From assembly GCF_904849725.1 (NCBI RefSeq), contig NC_058519.1, positions 184,749,703 to 184,813,702 on the forward strand: 64,000 nucleotides of DNA. The letters run 5' to 3'. The translations under genes and the position numbers were made by a program. The notes under the pieces were generated by a model. That model saw only the letters and a list, made by a program, of their open reading frames with translations. It did not search any database and was not told the DNA's origin. Shown piece by piece: positions 36,137-46,641 of this stretch (position 1 is its first letter; each line of letters begins with the position of its first letter). Source of the stretch: Hordeum vulgare subsp. vulgare. Its lineage: Eukaryota > Streptophyta > Magnoliopsida > Poales > Poaceae.

Positions 36137-39100
36137 TGTAACCTCCCAAATTTTGGAATGTTAAAAATAATTATTAGATTATTTGTTTGTTTGATTGAGT
36201 GACTGAAACTTGAGTGTAGTTTAAAACTTTTCAAAAAAAACTTTTGAATGAGAGGGAATAAAATGACTTTCCCCTTCTCCAGTAAATTCAAATTCATCCA
36301 ATTAAAAGCAATGAGAGAAGATGACATGACCTCTTCAACTATAAAGAATTTGAACGGAGTTTTGCATTTGTATTCTTTCAAATATTTGCCCTTGCTTCTA
36401 TATTTTTCTTCCCCGAGAAATACCCCGAGAATAATTCTTGCAAGCAAGAAAGAGCGGAGGAAAATGACCCTCCAAATCAGGGGTATTTTTGAAAATATTT
36501 GAGCCAAGAAAAACCAAAGTTTTATGGAGAAAATAATTGCCAAAAAGAAAATAAAACATTAGGGGTTTTTCTTAAAAAACATTTTTTAAAGTTTTTATTT
36601 TTGCCTTGGAAAAATGTTAAACGGATAGAGAATTGTTTTGTGAAAATTTTGGTATATAATACCCCTATTTTAGGATTTTATTTACTTGCCTTTTATTTCT
36701 TCTACTTTCTCATTTTTTGAAAAAAATAAAAATCGGGAATGATTTTTTTAAATTGGAAAGCGCCTGAGGCGCTTTATAGCGCTGCTCGGCCAGATCCCGC
36801 CTGGCCCGGGCCTTCCTTCTACAGGTCAGCCGACCGACACCACCGCCCCTCCCTCTCTCTCCCCCTACCAGCGGGCCCCACCTGGCCGACCCCCGCCCCG
36901 CACCGGTCACCCCCTCCCCTGCGCTCCCTCCCTTTCCTTCCTCGCCCCGGGTGGACCCGAGATCGTCGGACCTTCCTCCCCTTCCCCGATCTCCTTCCCT
37001 GGACCCCCTCCTCTATCCCTATAAGAACCGAGCCCCCCCAGCCCTCCTCCCTCCGTTTCCCTCCTCGCCGCAGCCCTGCCCCACCCTCGCCGCCTTCGCC
37101 GGAGCGCCAGCTCCAGCCGAAGCTCCCGGCCGCTCCCTGCACACCTCCGGCCCCCGAGCTCCCTCTCCGCCGCCACTAGCCGACGGAGGACGAGCCCCGC
37201 CATATCCCCGACCTCTCAGCCATCGCCGGAGGCCACCGGAGCCGCGTCCCCGACCACCCTCCACCTCGGCCATCGTCGGACTCCTCGCCGGAGTTGCTGC
37301 CACTGTAAGCCACCACCCCATTCTCTCCCCGTAGCCGTCCGATTTGATTTCGACGCGTGTGATTAGACAGCCATACCCCTTCGGCTTTAGACAAAAAAAC
37401 CGACACGACTTTTTATTCACTTAAGATTAGCCGGAGGACTTTTACTTAATAAGCGGCCGCTTGCCCGTTAGCTTTCGCAGCGCACACTTCCTAGCCACTC
37501 AGGATGCGCCACGTGGACCCCCATTCACTGATTAGCTACTCAGTTTTTTCAGTGTTAATTCAAAAACAGAGGCAGTTTCAATCTTGTTTCTTCTAGAACT
37601 TTTGATCCATAACTCCAATGGCGTTGATTATTTTTCCAGTGGATCACAATTTTCCTGTAGTTTGCAAAAACATATTACTTGTCTATGTTTGATATTTTCA
37701 AATTTGAATTAGATCAGATTTAGTTTAAACCTTGTTTTGCTTATTTTGGGAGTTTAAAAATATATTTTAATTTAAATCTTTTTGCTACTGATCACTAGTG
37801 ATCTTATTTATCAGTGGTAAAAATTTCAGAATTATTTGAGTATTTTACCTCATTGTTTCTTGTGAAACAATTTCTGTTTCACCTCTTTTAGGATTGTGAC
37901 TAATTTTCTTTCTTTAGTTGTTTTTAAATTATTTTTCTTTTATATTTCAGAAATATTATGTTTTGTTTCTGTTAGTTAACAGTAGGTTTGCAACAAGTTT
38001 TGATTTTATTTTTGTATGTTATCATGAAATCAATTCTAGTTCTCTAATAACTTGCAATTGGTTTCTCTACTGTTTCAAATCCCGTTTGGAAATACTTTCA
38101 AATAGTTTTGTGAAAAATACTTTATTTTATCTTAGTTAAATTTATATCTTAGTTCCCTGTTATTTAAGTATTTTATATTCTGTTAGACAAAAACTATTTA
38201 GTGTTTGATGTAGTAGATGACTCCCTAGTCTTATTTGAAGTTTCCTTCGGATTCTTATTCGCTCTCTCTTTTGTTTTAATTGCTAGAATGATTGCTAGTA
38301 TGAGTGCTTACGTGAATGATATGGTTGTTATATAGATTTCATCGGAGAGTGACGAGTAGTCTATCAAGTTAGTCCTCAACAACGAAAATTCTTCTTCGTC
38401 AACATCACCAGGCAAGTCATTTGATCATGTATCACCTATGTTTTATGCATCGTAGTTCTACCATCCTATGCCCAATTGCATGCTGAGTAGGTACTTGGAA
38501 ATTATGGTTACATATTTTAGTACCATGTGGTAGGCACCCAATAACCCCGTTACTTGGCCCGGGACGACAAATTTCATATTGCTATGCTTAAGAAGACGGG
38601 ATTTTGGTTGAGAGTTTATCACAAGTGATGCGAGAATAATTTAATAACCAAGACCGGTTAAATCAAGACTTTTCAAGACCTCGTGATGCAATGCAACTCT
38701 CGGTGAAGGACGGTTGATCGGCTCCCTGGAGAAACCAGTGGATGCACCGGGATGCTGGAGACGTGCCATGACATCTTGCGGAAAGCTTCACCCAGGCTCA
38801 AAGAGATGGACGGATATTTTCAAGACCCAAGGCTTACCTCCACAGCCACAAGTCATTATGGGCTCTGGCTTGGTTGGACAACGCGGCGACTCTGGACAGG
38901 CAGCGCCAGCAGATGTAGAAGAACGATAGGATTTGGATGTGGGCACCGCCGGGGATTCAGAGGGACCCGTTGAAAGACCATGTTTTGATCATCCGGTCTT
39001 CAAACACCCTGAAGTGCGAGGACATACACGGAGGCGATCAAATCTTGTGGGGAACGTGTGCAAAACTCTGTAGAGTACTCAAACCCAATCGATTAGCCGA

Positions 39101-39651
39101 GTCCACGGTCATGAACAACTTGAGCCCAAGGAACTGAAGTTATCTGGAACTCTGAACACCATTTATATATATATTATGTGGGTAATATGGATAACCTGGG
39201 TATGAGAACTGGTTGGCGGAACCACATCATTAACAACCAACAGCATAGTAATATTTTGCTTTTAGCCCCTCTTGTTCAGATGATATTTTGCTTTCGACAA
39301 TATATGCATATAGTATAGATGATATTTTACCCCCTCTCATATGTGACTTGCCGGCATATTCAATATGCTGACCTACACGGCTGCAACGTCTTATGTTGTA
39401 GATATTTTTTTCTTCGACGAGTAAGAGTACGTTTCAGGGTTACGGTCTACACTCAACTTGCCGTTGGTGTTTATTGGGACTCCACTCCCTTGACTGCTTC
39501 CGCTGAGATATTTAAGGTATATATCAGTTTTACGCTATTTCCATGTGATTGCACTTTGATATATACATTGATGTACTTTGTGTGCCAACATACTGATCCA
39601 GGGATGGCACAAATACACAGAGGTTGACTCGTTTTGAGTCGGGTCGCTACA
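36137..39651 (+). repeat. 5' LTR of element H
   Basis: It begins TGTAACCTCCC and ends GGGTCGCTACA. A GC-rich zone (36770-37330) is open in several frames on both strands and is considered non-coding. A possible TATA-like CTATAAGAA lies near 37019; the 3' copy reads CTATCAGAA. Near 39270-39300 it differs from the 3' LTR by a replaced or deleted segment. Confidence 0.92.
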
Positions 39652-39655
39652 GAAA

Positions 39656-39667
39656 TGGTATCAGAGC
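39656..39667 (+). other. Primer binding site of element H
   Basis: TGGTATCAGAGC lies 4 bp after the LTR end, the tRNA-Met type, and defines the plus orientation. Confidence 0.93.
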
Positions 39668-40130
39668 ACATGTTGACTGTAGGATGTGACTCTAGAAACT
39701 GGAAATTTCTTAGGAAAGGATCTCTCAAAATTTCTATTTTTCAAGAACACCTTTTACTTTTCATCTCTTCTGATTTCATCAAACGATCTCTCTCACCTCA
39801 AATAGTTAGACAACACCCTTTCCCCTTTGACCACGTGAAGGATCAACCGACTCCCACATAAAAGTAAAGAGGATTTCATCATGCAGTTCAAGCTACACCA
39901 ATTGAAGACTCTCAAGTCCCGAAGAACTCGAAGACCCCAAAACGTTCCAATGTTTATTAGAAGTCAAAACCCCAATTATATACCCATGTTAGTTATGATG
40001 ATTTGCGAGCCGTTATTGGTGTGTGTTTTCCAACGGCCACAACTAAAATCTATTCTCAAAAATATTGTTTGTATTGTGTGTATCTCCCTCTCTCTTACCC
40101 GTCTCATTCCCAAAACCTCAACCCTACCAG
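39668..40130 (+). other. 5' leader of element H
   Basis: About 460 bp lies between the primer site and the gag start codon. It is pyrimidine-rich in its last 60 bases and has no sustained frame. Confidence 0.55.
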
Positions 40131-41108
40131 ATGGAGTATGAAGCTGGACTTGTAGTCTCTGGACCAATGACCCAACTTGAGGCTGATATATGGATTCGAA
40201 ACATGGAGAACCAATTCGGGAGCAACTTGATCTCAAGGAAGTATGAAGTGGAATACGCTCTTTAGTACTTTACACAAAGTGTTGCAATCTGGTGGAAAAT
40301 GCACCATGCCATACAAGGATTTAGTGGAGCAGAAACTTGGGAAGAATTCAAGAAGACTTTGTTAAGATCCCATCTTATTCATAAGTGCTATCATAATCCG
40401 AAGGAGAAGACTTGTGCATGCAAGATCTATGGAGAAATAGGACACACCCAGGAAGAACACAAGGATGGATGCACTCATTGTGAAGGAAATCACCCAGCTG
40501 AGGAGTGCCCAAGTAGTCAGGTGACTTGTTTCCTTTGTGAAGGGACCACCCACTACCCAGCTCAATGTCACATTTACCCCAAGGTACAACAAGTTGTCCA
40601 GCAGTAGAAAGAAGCAATGAAGGAAACACTCAAGAAGAAGATTCTAGAACAGCTGGTGATGAACGAAAATATTGAAGACCCTGAGGGACAAGGTCTGACC
40701 AGATTTTTCTCCAATGCATGCTACTCATGTGGAGAAGAAGGACATTATTCACAGGATTACACGAAGGGAAGCCAAGAGTATCTGGGAAACTTCCCGATGG
40801 AAAAAGTGGAGTTTGATCCACTTGAAATAGAAGAACTGGCCAAAATAAAGGAGTCCAGAAAGAAAAAAAGGTACCCTCGGAAGAGCCAAATCGCTACAGA
40901 TATAGACCCGAGTCATGTCAGATGTTTCAAGTGTATGGAAATTGGCCACTACAAATACATGTGTTCATGAAGGAAGCCGGAAACCCAAGGAGCAAAAGCA
41001 AACACTAAGAAGCCTCGAGACTTGTCAGAACTCATTTGCTTTCGTTCCAAGGAAGCAGGACATTATGCTAATGATTGTCCAGATGGGAAGAAAGCTAGAA
41101 TGGAGTAG
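40131..41108 (+). pseudogene. gag of element H with a zinc-knuckle array; three in-frame stops
   Basis: One frame of 325 codons runs from ATG 40131 to TAG 41106-41108 without a frameshift, but is broken by TAG 40263, TAG 40605 and TGA 40968. Residues 1-90 carry the gag signature (EADIWIRNMENQF ... VAIWWKMHHA ... TWEEFKKTLL). Knuckle-like motifs then follow: CKIYGEIGHTQEEH (degenerate), CTHCEGNHPAEEC (one residue short), CFLCEGTTHYPAQC (canonical), CYSCGEEGHYSQDY (last Cys lost), CFKCMEIGHYKYMC (canonical) and CFRSKEAGHYANDC (second Cys lost). It would be a nucleocapsid-type RNA-binding protein; most plant Gypsy gags have one or two knuckles. Confidence 0.88.
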
Positions 41109-41460
41109 TTAAGTTTTGACCATGGCAATAAGTGTGATCTGAAGCACTCTTGTTTTTCATGAGATCATGGAGTTGAAAATTTTGTAACAGAAGTCTCTCG
41201 GATTGTAATAACTCATGAATCAATAAAATTGTTGTGTCATGATCTCCTATGTTGAAACTGTATGCATTGTTTTCTCTACGAGCTAAGATCTCTGAATTTT
41301 ATGAGGATAAGAGAAAATATGGGCTATGCAGGCATGAGTATCATTCATTTTAAGTGTGGTAGTAATCGGTAAACCCACAGGATCCACTGAGTAGGAATGT
41401 ACCATAACTACCAAGGAGACATATACATTCCTTTGAGTACCTATTTAGTGACACCTGCAG

Positions 41461-41943
41461 ATGACAACTCTCTACGAGTCATTCCTCAAGGGCCCAGAAA
41501 CGAGCATGACCCTGACCAGTGATCATGATTACCCGAAAATCCTGAAGGACATGATGAAGCACATTCATCTTGAAGGAGATGCAGTCTACAAGGGCTACCC
41601 ATTCATGGAAAGTGGAGTAGAACTTTGGTATGTGGAACTACACCTCCACCATGTGAAAGGAGTTTGTCCAAAGTGTATGGTGCAATACTTTTTCATTTCA
41701 CGTGTACCACGAGCAACCTTGTTTGATGCTGTTCGTGAAGCTGCCATGGAAGCCATACGTCAGATTGGAGAAATACTTGAAGAAAGACTCCGTCATACCC
41801 AGGAATACCTGAGTGAGGTACGTGCAGAGATGATCAAGATGAAGCTCATGACCACCATGATGAAGCAAAAATGGATGATTTCAAGGAGCACATTGGAAAG
41901 TTCAAGTGGAACTAAAGTACCTCCAAGAGAGACGAATGAATAA
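41461..41943 (+). CDS. Accessory ORF of element H, 160 aa, unknown function
   Basis: The ORF is open from ATG 41461 to TAA 41943, about 350 bp after gag. Residues 1-55 are polar. The middle reads VELWYVELHLHHVKG, and then a helix-rich segment contains LFDAVREAAMEAIRQIGEIL and a basic/acidic coiled-coil-like tail (about residues 90-150). It shows no protease, RT, integrase or zinc knuckle motif. A similar pattern (short beta-rich block, then an A-x-x-DA-x-x-AA helix) occurs in element E near 330-500 on the minus strand. It takes the place where pol would be expected. It may be translated only if the upstream gag is bypassed; expression is unknown. Confidence 0.55.
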   Translation: MTTLYESFLKGPETSMTLTSDHDYPKILKDMMKHIHLEGDAVYKGYPFMESGVELWYVELHLHHVKGVCPKCMVQYFFISRVPRATLFDAVREAAMEAIRQIGEILEERLRHTQEYLSEVRAEMIKMKLMTTMMKQKWMISRSTLESSSGTKVPPRETNE

Positions 41944-43076
41944 CGTTGGCAGAAATGCTCGACCATACCGAACAATGTGGATGGCAACATTTGTAATAGA
42001 GTACTTTTGAATTGGAGTTTTTGAGGAGAAATTAAGGATGTAAGAAAGGATTGATTATGAAATGAGTATGATTTATGGATGAACCAATACGTTTTCATGG
42101 TAAACACACCAGCGGAAAGCATCTGACAGAGTGGGGTGTGTACCAAAAATAAGTCTGAGGATTATTATTATATGATGGTTACCCCAAGAATAGGATGGAA
42201 TGAAACACTATGGAATTTAAAGGCGTAGTAATTCCAAGTATGTCTGCAACCCACAGACCCCGGGACTAATAAGGATCAAGTACTATCTTTTTGGAGAAGG
42301 AAACTTGTTTCAGCAAACATTTTCTTAGGAGAATACGAAAACCTGAGAGTTGTGAAGATACGATAGATGTTTTGTTCAGCTTGCATAACTAATGGATTAT
42401 CCGAACTTCGTTCGTGGACAAGAGAAATTTTGCAATGCTTGTGAGGATGCCCAAGTGTTAGAATATGAGATTCACTAATCCTTATACAAGGTAATGATTT
42501 CAGTGCGACATGGCTTGGCCACCATGACGACTTACTATTATCATTCTCTTGCTATTGGCAATGGTAAATTTGAGAGACTTACCCATAGGGAGAGACGACG
42601 TTCTTTGAAGCTTTTGTTTAAGCCTTAGAATGGTATGATGAAAGCCCCATGTACATGGAATTTGTTGTCAGGCGTAGGAAATTTTACTGTGAGGATGAAG
42701 ACAAGACCCCTCTCTCTGCAGGATAACCACAAATAGTAGACCACCATGAGAATCATCGATAGATTATTTAGTATTAATCACGAGTCTGTCAGTTAAGAAG
42801 ACCCAGTAACGGAAGAAGCTTGTATCAACAGAAGAACCCTCATTTTAATGGAAACGTTATGAGTATAATGGAAGAGCATCACCAGAGGAGTTAGTATGAA
42901 GACTGTGAGGGGTCACATGCCAAAACCCGAGAGGATTTCTAAAATTCTGAGGGACCAGTAGCTCCCATTTTAAGTGTGGTAGCATCCCACTTTGCAGGAG
43001 ATTGGATTTGTTAGAAGACCCCCAAACCCTAACCTTTCTTTCTAGCCTCTTCGAATCTCGAGGACAAGATTCACTT
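41944..43076 (+). other. Non-coding 3' internal region of element H
   Basis: About 1.1 kb has no frame over 60 codons and no recognised pol remnant. A polypurine-tract-like word (TTTTAAGTGTGGTAG) occurs at 42968, and another at 41349 upstream of the accessory ORF, in addition to the true tract before 43092. Confidence 0.6.
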
Positions 43077-43091
43077 TAAGTGTGGTAGGTT
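43077..43091 (+). other. Polypurine tract of element H
   Basis: TTAAGTGTGGTAGGT directly precedes the 3' LTR at 43092, following the CTCGAGGACAAGATT context shared with the other long-LTR elements. It is interrupted by pyrimidines compared with the TTTAAGGGGGGTAGGTT of elements F and L. Confidence 0.75.
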
Positions 43092-46000
43092 TGTAACATC
43101 CCAAATTTTGGAATGTTAAAAATAATTATTAGATTGTTTGTTTGTTTGATTGAGTGATTGAAACTTGAGTGGAGTTTAAAACTTTTCAAAAAAACTTTTG
43201 AATGAGAGGGAATAAAATGACTTTCCCCTTCTCCGGTAAATTAAAATTCATCCAATTAAAAGCAATGAGAGAAGATGACATGACCTCTTCAACTATAAAG
43301 AATTTGAACGGAGTTTTGCATTTGAATTCTTTCAAATATTTGCCCTTGCTTCTATATTTTTCTTCCCCGAGAAGTACCTCGAGAATAATTCTTGCAAGCA
43401 GGAAAGAGCGGAGGAAAATGACCCTCCCAAATCAGGGGTATTTTTGAAAATATTTGAGCCAAGAAAAACCAAAGTTTTATGGAGAAAATAATTGCCAAAA
43501 AGAAAATAAAACCTTAGGGGTTTTTTCTAAAAAAAACATTTTTTAAAGTTTTTATTTTTGCCTTGGAAAAATGTGAAACGGATAGAGAATTTTTTTCTGA
43601 AATTTTTGGTATATAATACCCCTATTTTAGGATTTTATTTACTTGCCTTTATTTGTTCTACTTTCTGTTTTTTTGAAAAAAATAAAAATCGGGAATGATT
43701 TTTTTAAATTGGACAGCGCCTGAGGCGCTTTATAGCGCTACTGCGCCGGATCCCGCCTGGCCCGGGCCTTCCTTCTACAGGTCGGCAGAGCGACACCACC
43801 GCCCCCTCCCTCTCTCTTCCTGCCAGCGGGCCCCAACTAGCCGACCCCCGCCCCGCACCGGACACCCCCTCCCCTGCGCTCCCTCCCTTTCCTTCCTCGC
43901 CCCGGCCGGACCCAAGATCGCCGGACCTTCCTCCCCTTCCCCGATCTCCTTCCCTGGACCCCCTTCTCTCTCCCTATCAGAACCGAGCCCCCCCCCCGGC
44001 CCACCTCCCTCTGTTTCCCTCCTCGTCGCCGCCCTGCCCCACCCTCGCCGAATTCGCCCGAGCTCGTTGGAGCGCCAGCTCCTGCCGAAGCTCCCGGCCG
44101 CCCCCTGCACACCTCCGGCCCCCGAACTCCCTCTCCGCCGCCACTAACCAATGGAGGACGAGCCCCGCCATCTCGCCGACCTCTCAGCCATCGCCGGAGG
44201 CCACCGGAGCCACGTCCCCGACCACCCTCCACCTCGGCCATCGCCGGACTCCTCGCCGAAGTTGCTGCCACTGTAAGCCACCACCCCATCTCTCCCCGTA
44301 GCCGTCCGATTTGATTTCGACGCATGTGATTAGGTAGCCATACCCCTTCGGCTTTAGACAAAAAAACCGACACGGCTTTTTATTCACTTAAGATTAGCCG
44401 GAGGACTTTTACTTAATATGCGGCCGCTTTCCCGTTAGCTTTCGCAGTGCACACTTCCTACCCACTCAGGACGCGCCACGTGGACCCCCATTCACTGATT
44501 AGCTACTCAGTTTTTCAGTGTTAATTAAAAAACAGAGGTAGTTTCAATCTTGTTTATTCTAGAACTTTTGATCCATAACTCCAATGGGGTTGATTCTTTT
44601 TCCAGTAGATCACATTTTTCCTGTAGTTTGCAAAAACATATTACTTGTCTATGTTTGAATTTTTCAAATTTTAATTAGATCAGATTTAGTTTAAACCTTG
44701 TTTTTCTTATTCTGGGAGTTTAAAAATAGCTTTTAATTTAATTCTTTTTGCTACTGATCACTAGTGATCTTATTTATCGATGGTAAAAATTTCAGAATTG
44801 TTTGAGTATCTTAGCTCATTGTGTCTTCTGAAACAATTTCTGTTTCACCTCTTTTAGGATTGTGACTAATTTTCTTTCTTTAGTTGTTTTTAAATTATTA
44901 TTTTTATATTTTAGAAAGATTATGTTTTGTTTCTGTTAGTTAACAGTAGGTTTGCAACAAGTTTTGATTTGATTTTTATATGTTATCATGAAATCAATTC
45001 TAGTTCTCTAATAACTTGCAATTGGTTTCTCTACTGTTTCAAATCCCATTTGGAAATACTTTCAAATAGTTTTGTGAAAAATATTTTATTTTATCTGAGT
45101 TAAATTTATATCTTAGTTACCTGTTATTTAAGTATTTTATTTTCTGTTAGACAAAAACTATTTAGTGTTTGATGTAGTAGAAGACTCCCTAGTCTTATTT
45201 GAAGTTTCCTTCGGATTCTTATTCGCTCTCTCTTTTGTTTTGATTGCTAGAATGATTGCTAGTATGAGTGCTTACGTGAATGACATGGTTGTTATATAGA
45301 TTTCATCGGATAGTGACGAGTAGTCTATCAAGTTATTCCTCGAGAACGGAAATTCTTCTTCGTCAACATCACCAGGCAAGTCATTTGATCATGTATCACC
45401 TACGTTTTATGAATCATAGTTCTACCATCCTATGCCCAATTGCATGCTGAGTAGGTACTTGTAAATTATGGTTACATATTGTAGTACCATGTGGTAGGCA
45501 CCAAACAACCCCGTTACTTGGCCCGGGACGACAAATTTCATATTGCTATGTTGAGTTGACGAGATTCTAGTTGAGAGTTTATCACGAGTGACGCGAGAAT
45601 AATTTAATAACCAAGACCGGTTAAATCAAGACTTTTCAAGACCCCGTGATGCAATGCAACTCTGGGTGAAGGACGGTTGATCGGCTCCCTGGAGAAACCA
45701 GTGGATGCCCCGGGATGCTGGAGACGTGCCAAGACATCTTGCGGAAAGCTTCACCCAGGCTCAAATAGACGGACGAATATTTTCAAGACCCAAGGCTTAC
45801 CTGCACAGCCACAATTCATTATGGGCTCTGGCTTGGTTGGACAACGCGGCGACCTTGGACAGGCGGTGCCAGCAGATGTAGAAGAACAGTAGGATTTGGA
45901 TGGGCACCGACAGGGATTCAGAGGGACCCGTTGAAAGACCATGTTTTGATCATCCGGTCTTCAAACACCCTGAAGTGCGAGGACATACACGGAGGCGATC

Positions 46001-46636
46001 AAATCTTGTGGGGAACGTGTGCAAAACTCTGTAGAGTACTCAAACCCAATCGATTAGCCGAGTCCACGGTCATGAACAACTTGAGCCCAAGGAACTGAAG
46101 TTATCTGGAACTCTCAACACCATTTATATATATTTGATGTGGGTAATATTGATAACCTGGGTATGAGAACTGGTTGGCGGAACCATCTCATTAACAACCA
46201 ACAGCATAGTAATATTTTGCTTTTAGCCCCTCTTGTTCTAGGAGAAAATTTGCTTTACACTAAAACTTACAACACCACCTGCCATATATGCATATAGTAT
46301 AGATGATATTTTACCCCCTCTCATATGTGACTTGCCGGCATATTCAATATGCTGACCTACACGGCTGCAACGTCTTATGTTGCAGATATTTTTTTCTTCG
46401 ATGAGTAAGAGTACGATTCAGGGTTACGGTCTACACTCAACTTGCCGTTGGTGTTTATCGGGACTCCACTCCCTTGACTGCTTCCGCTGAGATATTTAAG
46501 GTATATATCAGTTTTATGCTATTTCCATGTGATTGCACTTTGATATATACATTGATGTACTGTGTGTGCCAGCATACTGATCTAGGAATGGCACAGATAC
46601 ACAGAGGCTTGACTCGTTTTGAGTCGGGTCGCTACA
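43092..46636 (+). repeat. 3' LTR of element H
   Basis: It begins TGTAACATCCC and ends GGGTCGCTACA, and aligns with 36137-39651 throughout. The GC-rich zone is at 43730-44290. CACTG at 46637-46641 is the right target duplication. Confidence 0.92.
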
Positions 46637-46641
46637 CACTG

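Larger units (their letters stand above)
36137..46636 (+). mobile_element. Element H: complete Gypsy-like retrotransposon with gag and an accessory ORF but no pol
   Basis: This 10.5-kb element has CACTG duplications on both sides (36132-36136, 46637-46641) and LTRs of 3515 bp (36137-39651) and 3545 bp (43092-46636). The primer site TGGTATCAGAGC is at 39656 and the polypurine tract precedes 43092. The 3.4-kb internal region holds a gag with several zinc knuckles and a short ORF of unknown function, but no protease, RT or integrase. In the first 160 aligned LTR bases I count 6 substitutions, fewer per base than in element F, which fits H being the younger, innermost insertion. Confidence 0.92.

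Noticed and set aside
36739..37420. Overlapping open frames on both strands in the H LTRs (also 43695-44387)
   Set aside because: Low-complexity Pro/Arg/Ser-rich translations from GC-rich sequence, open in several frames at once, with no conserved protein.
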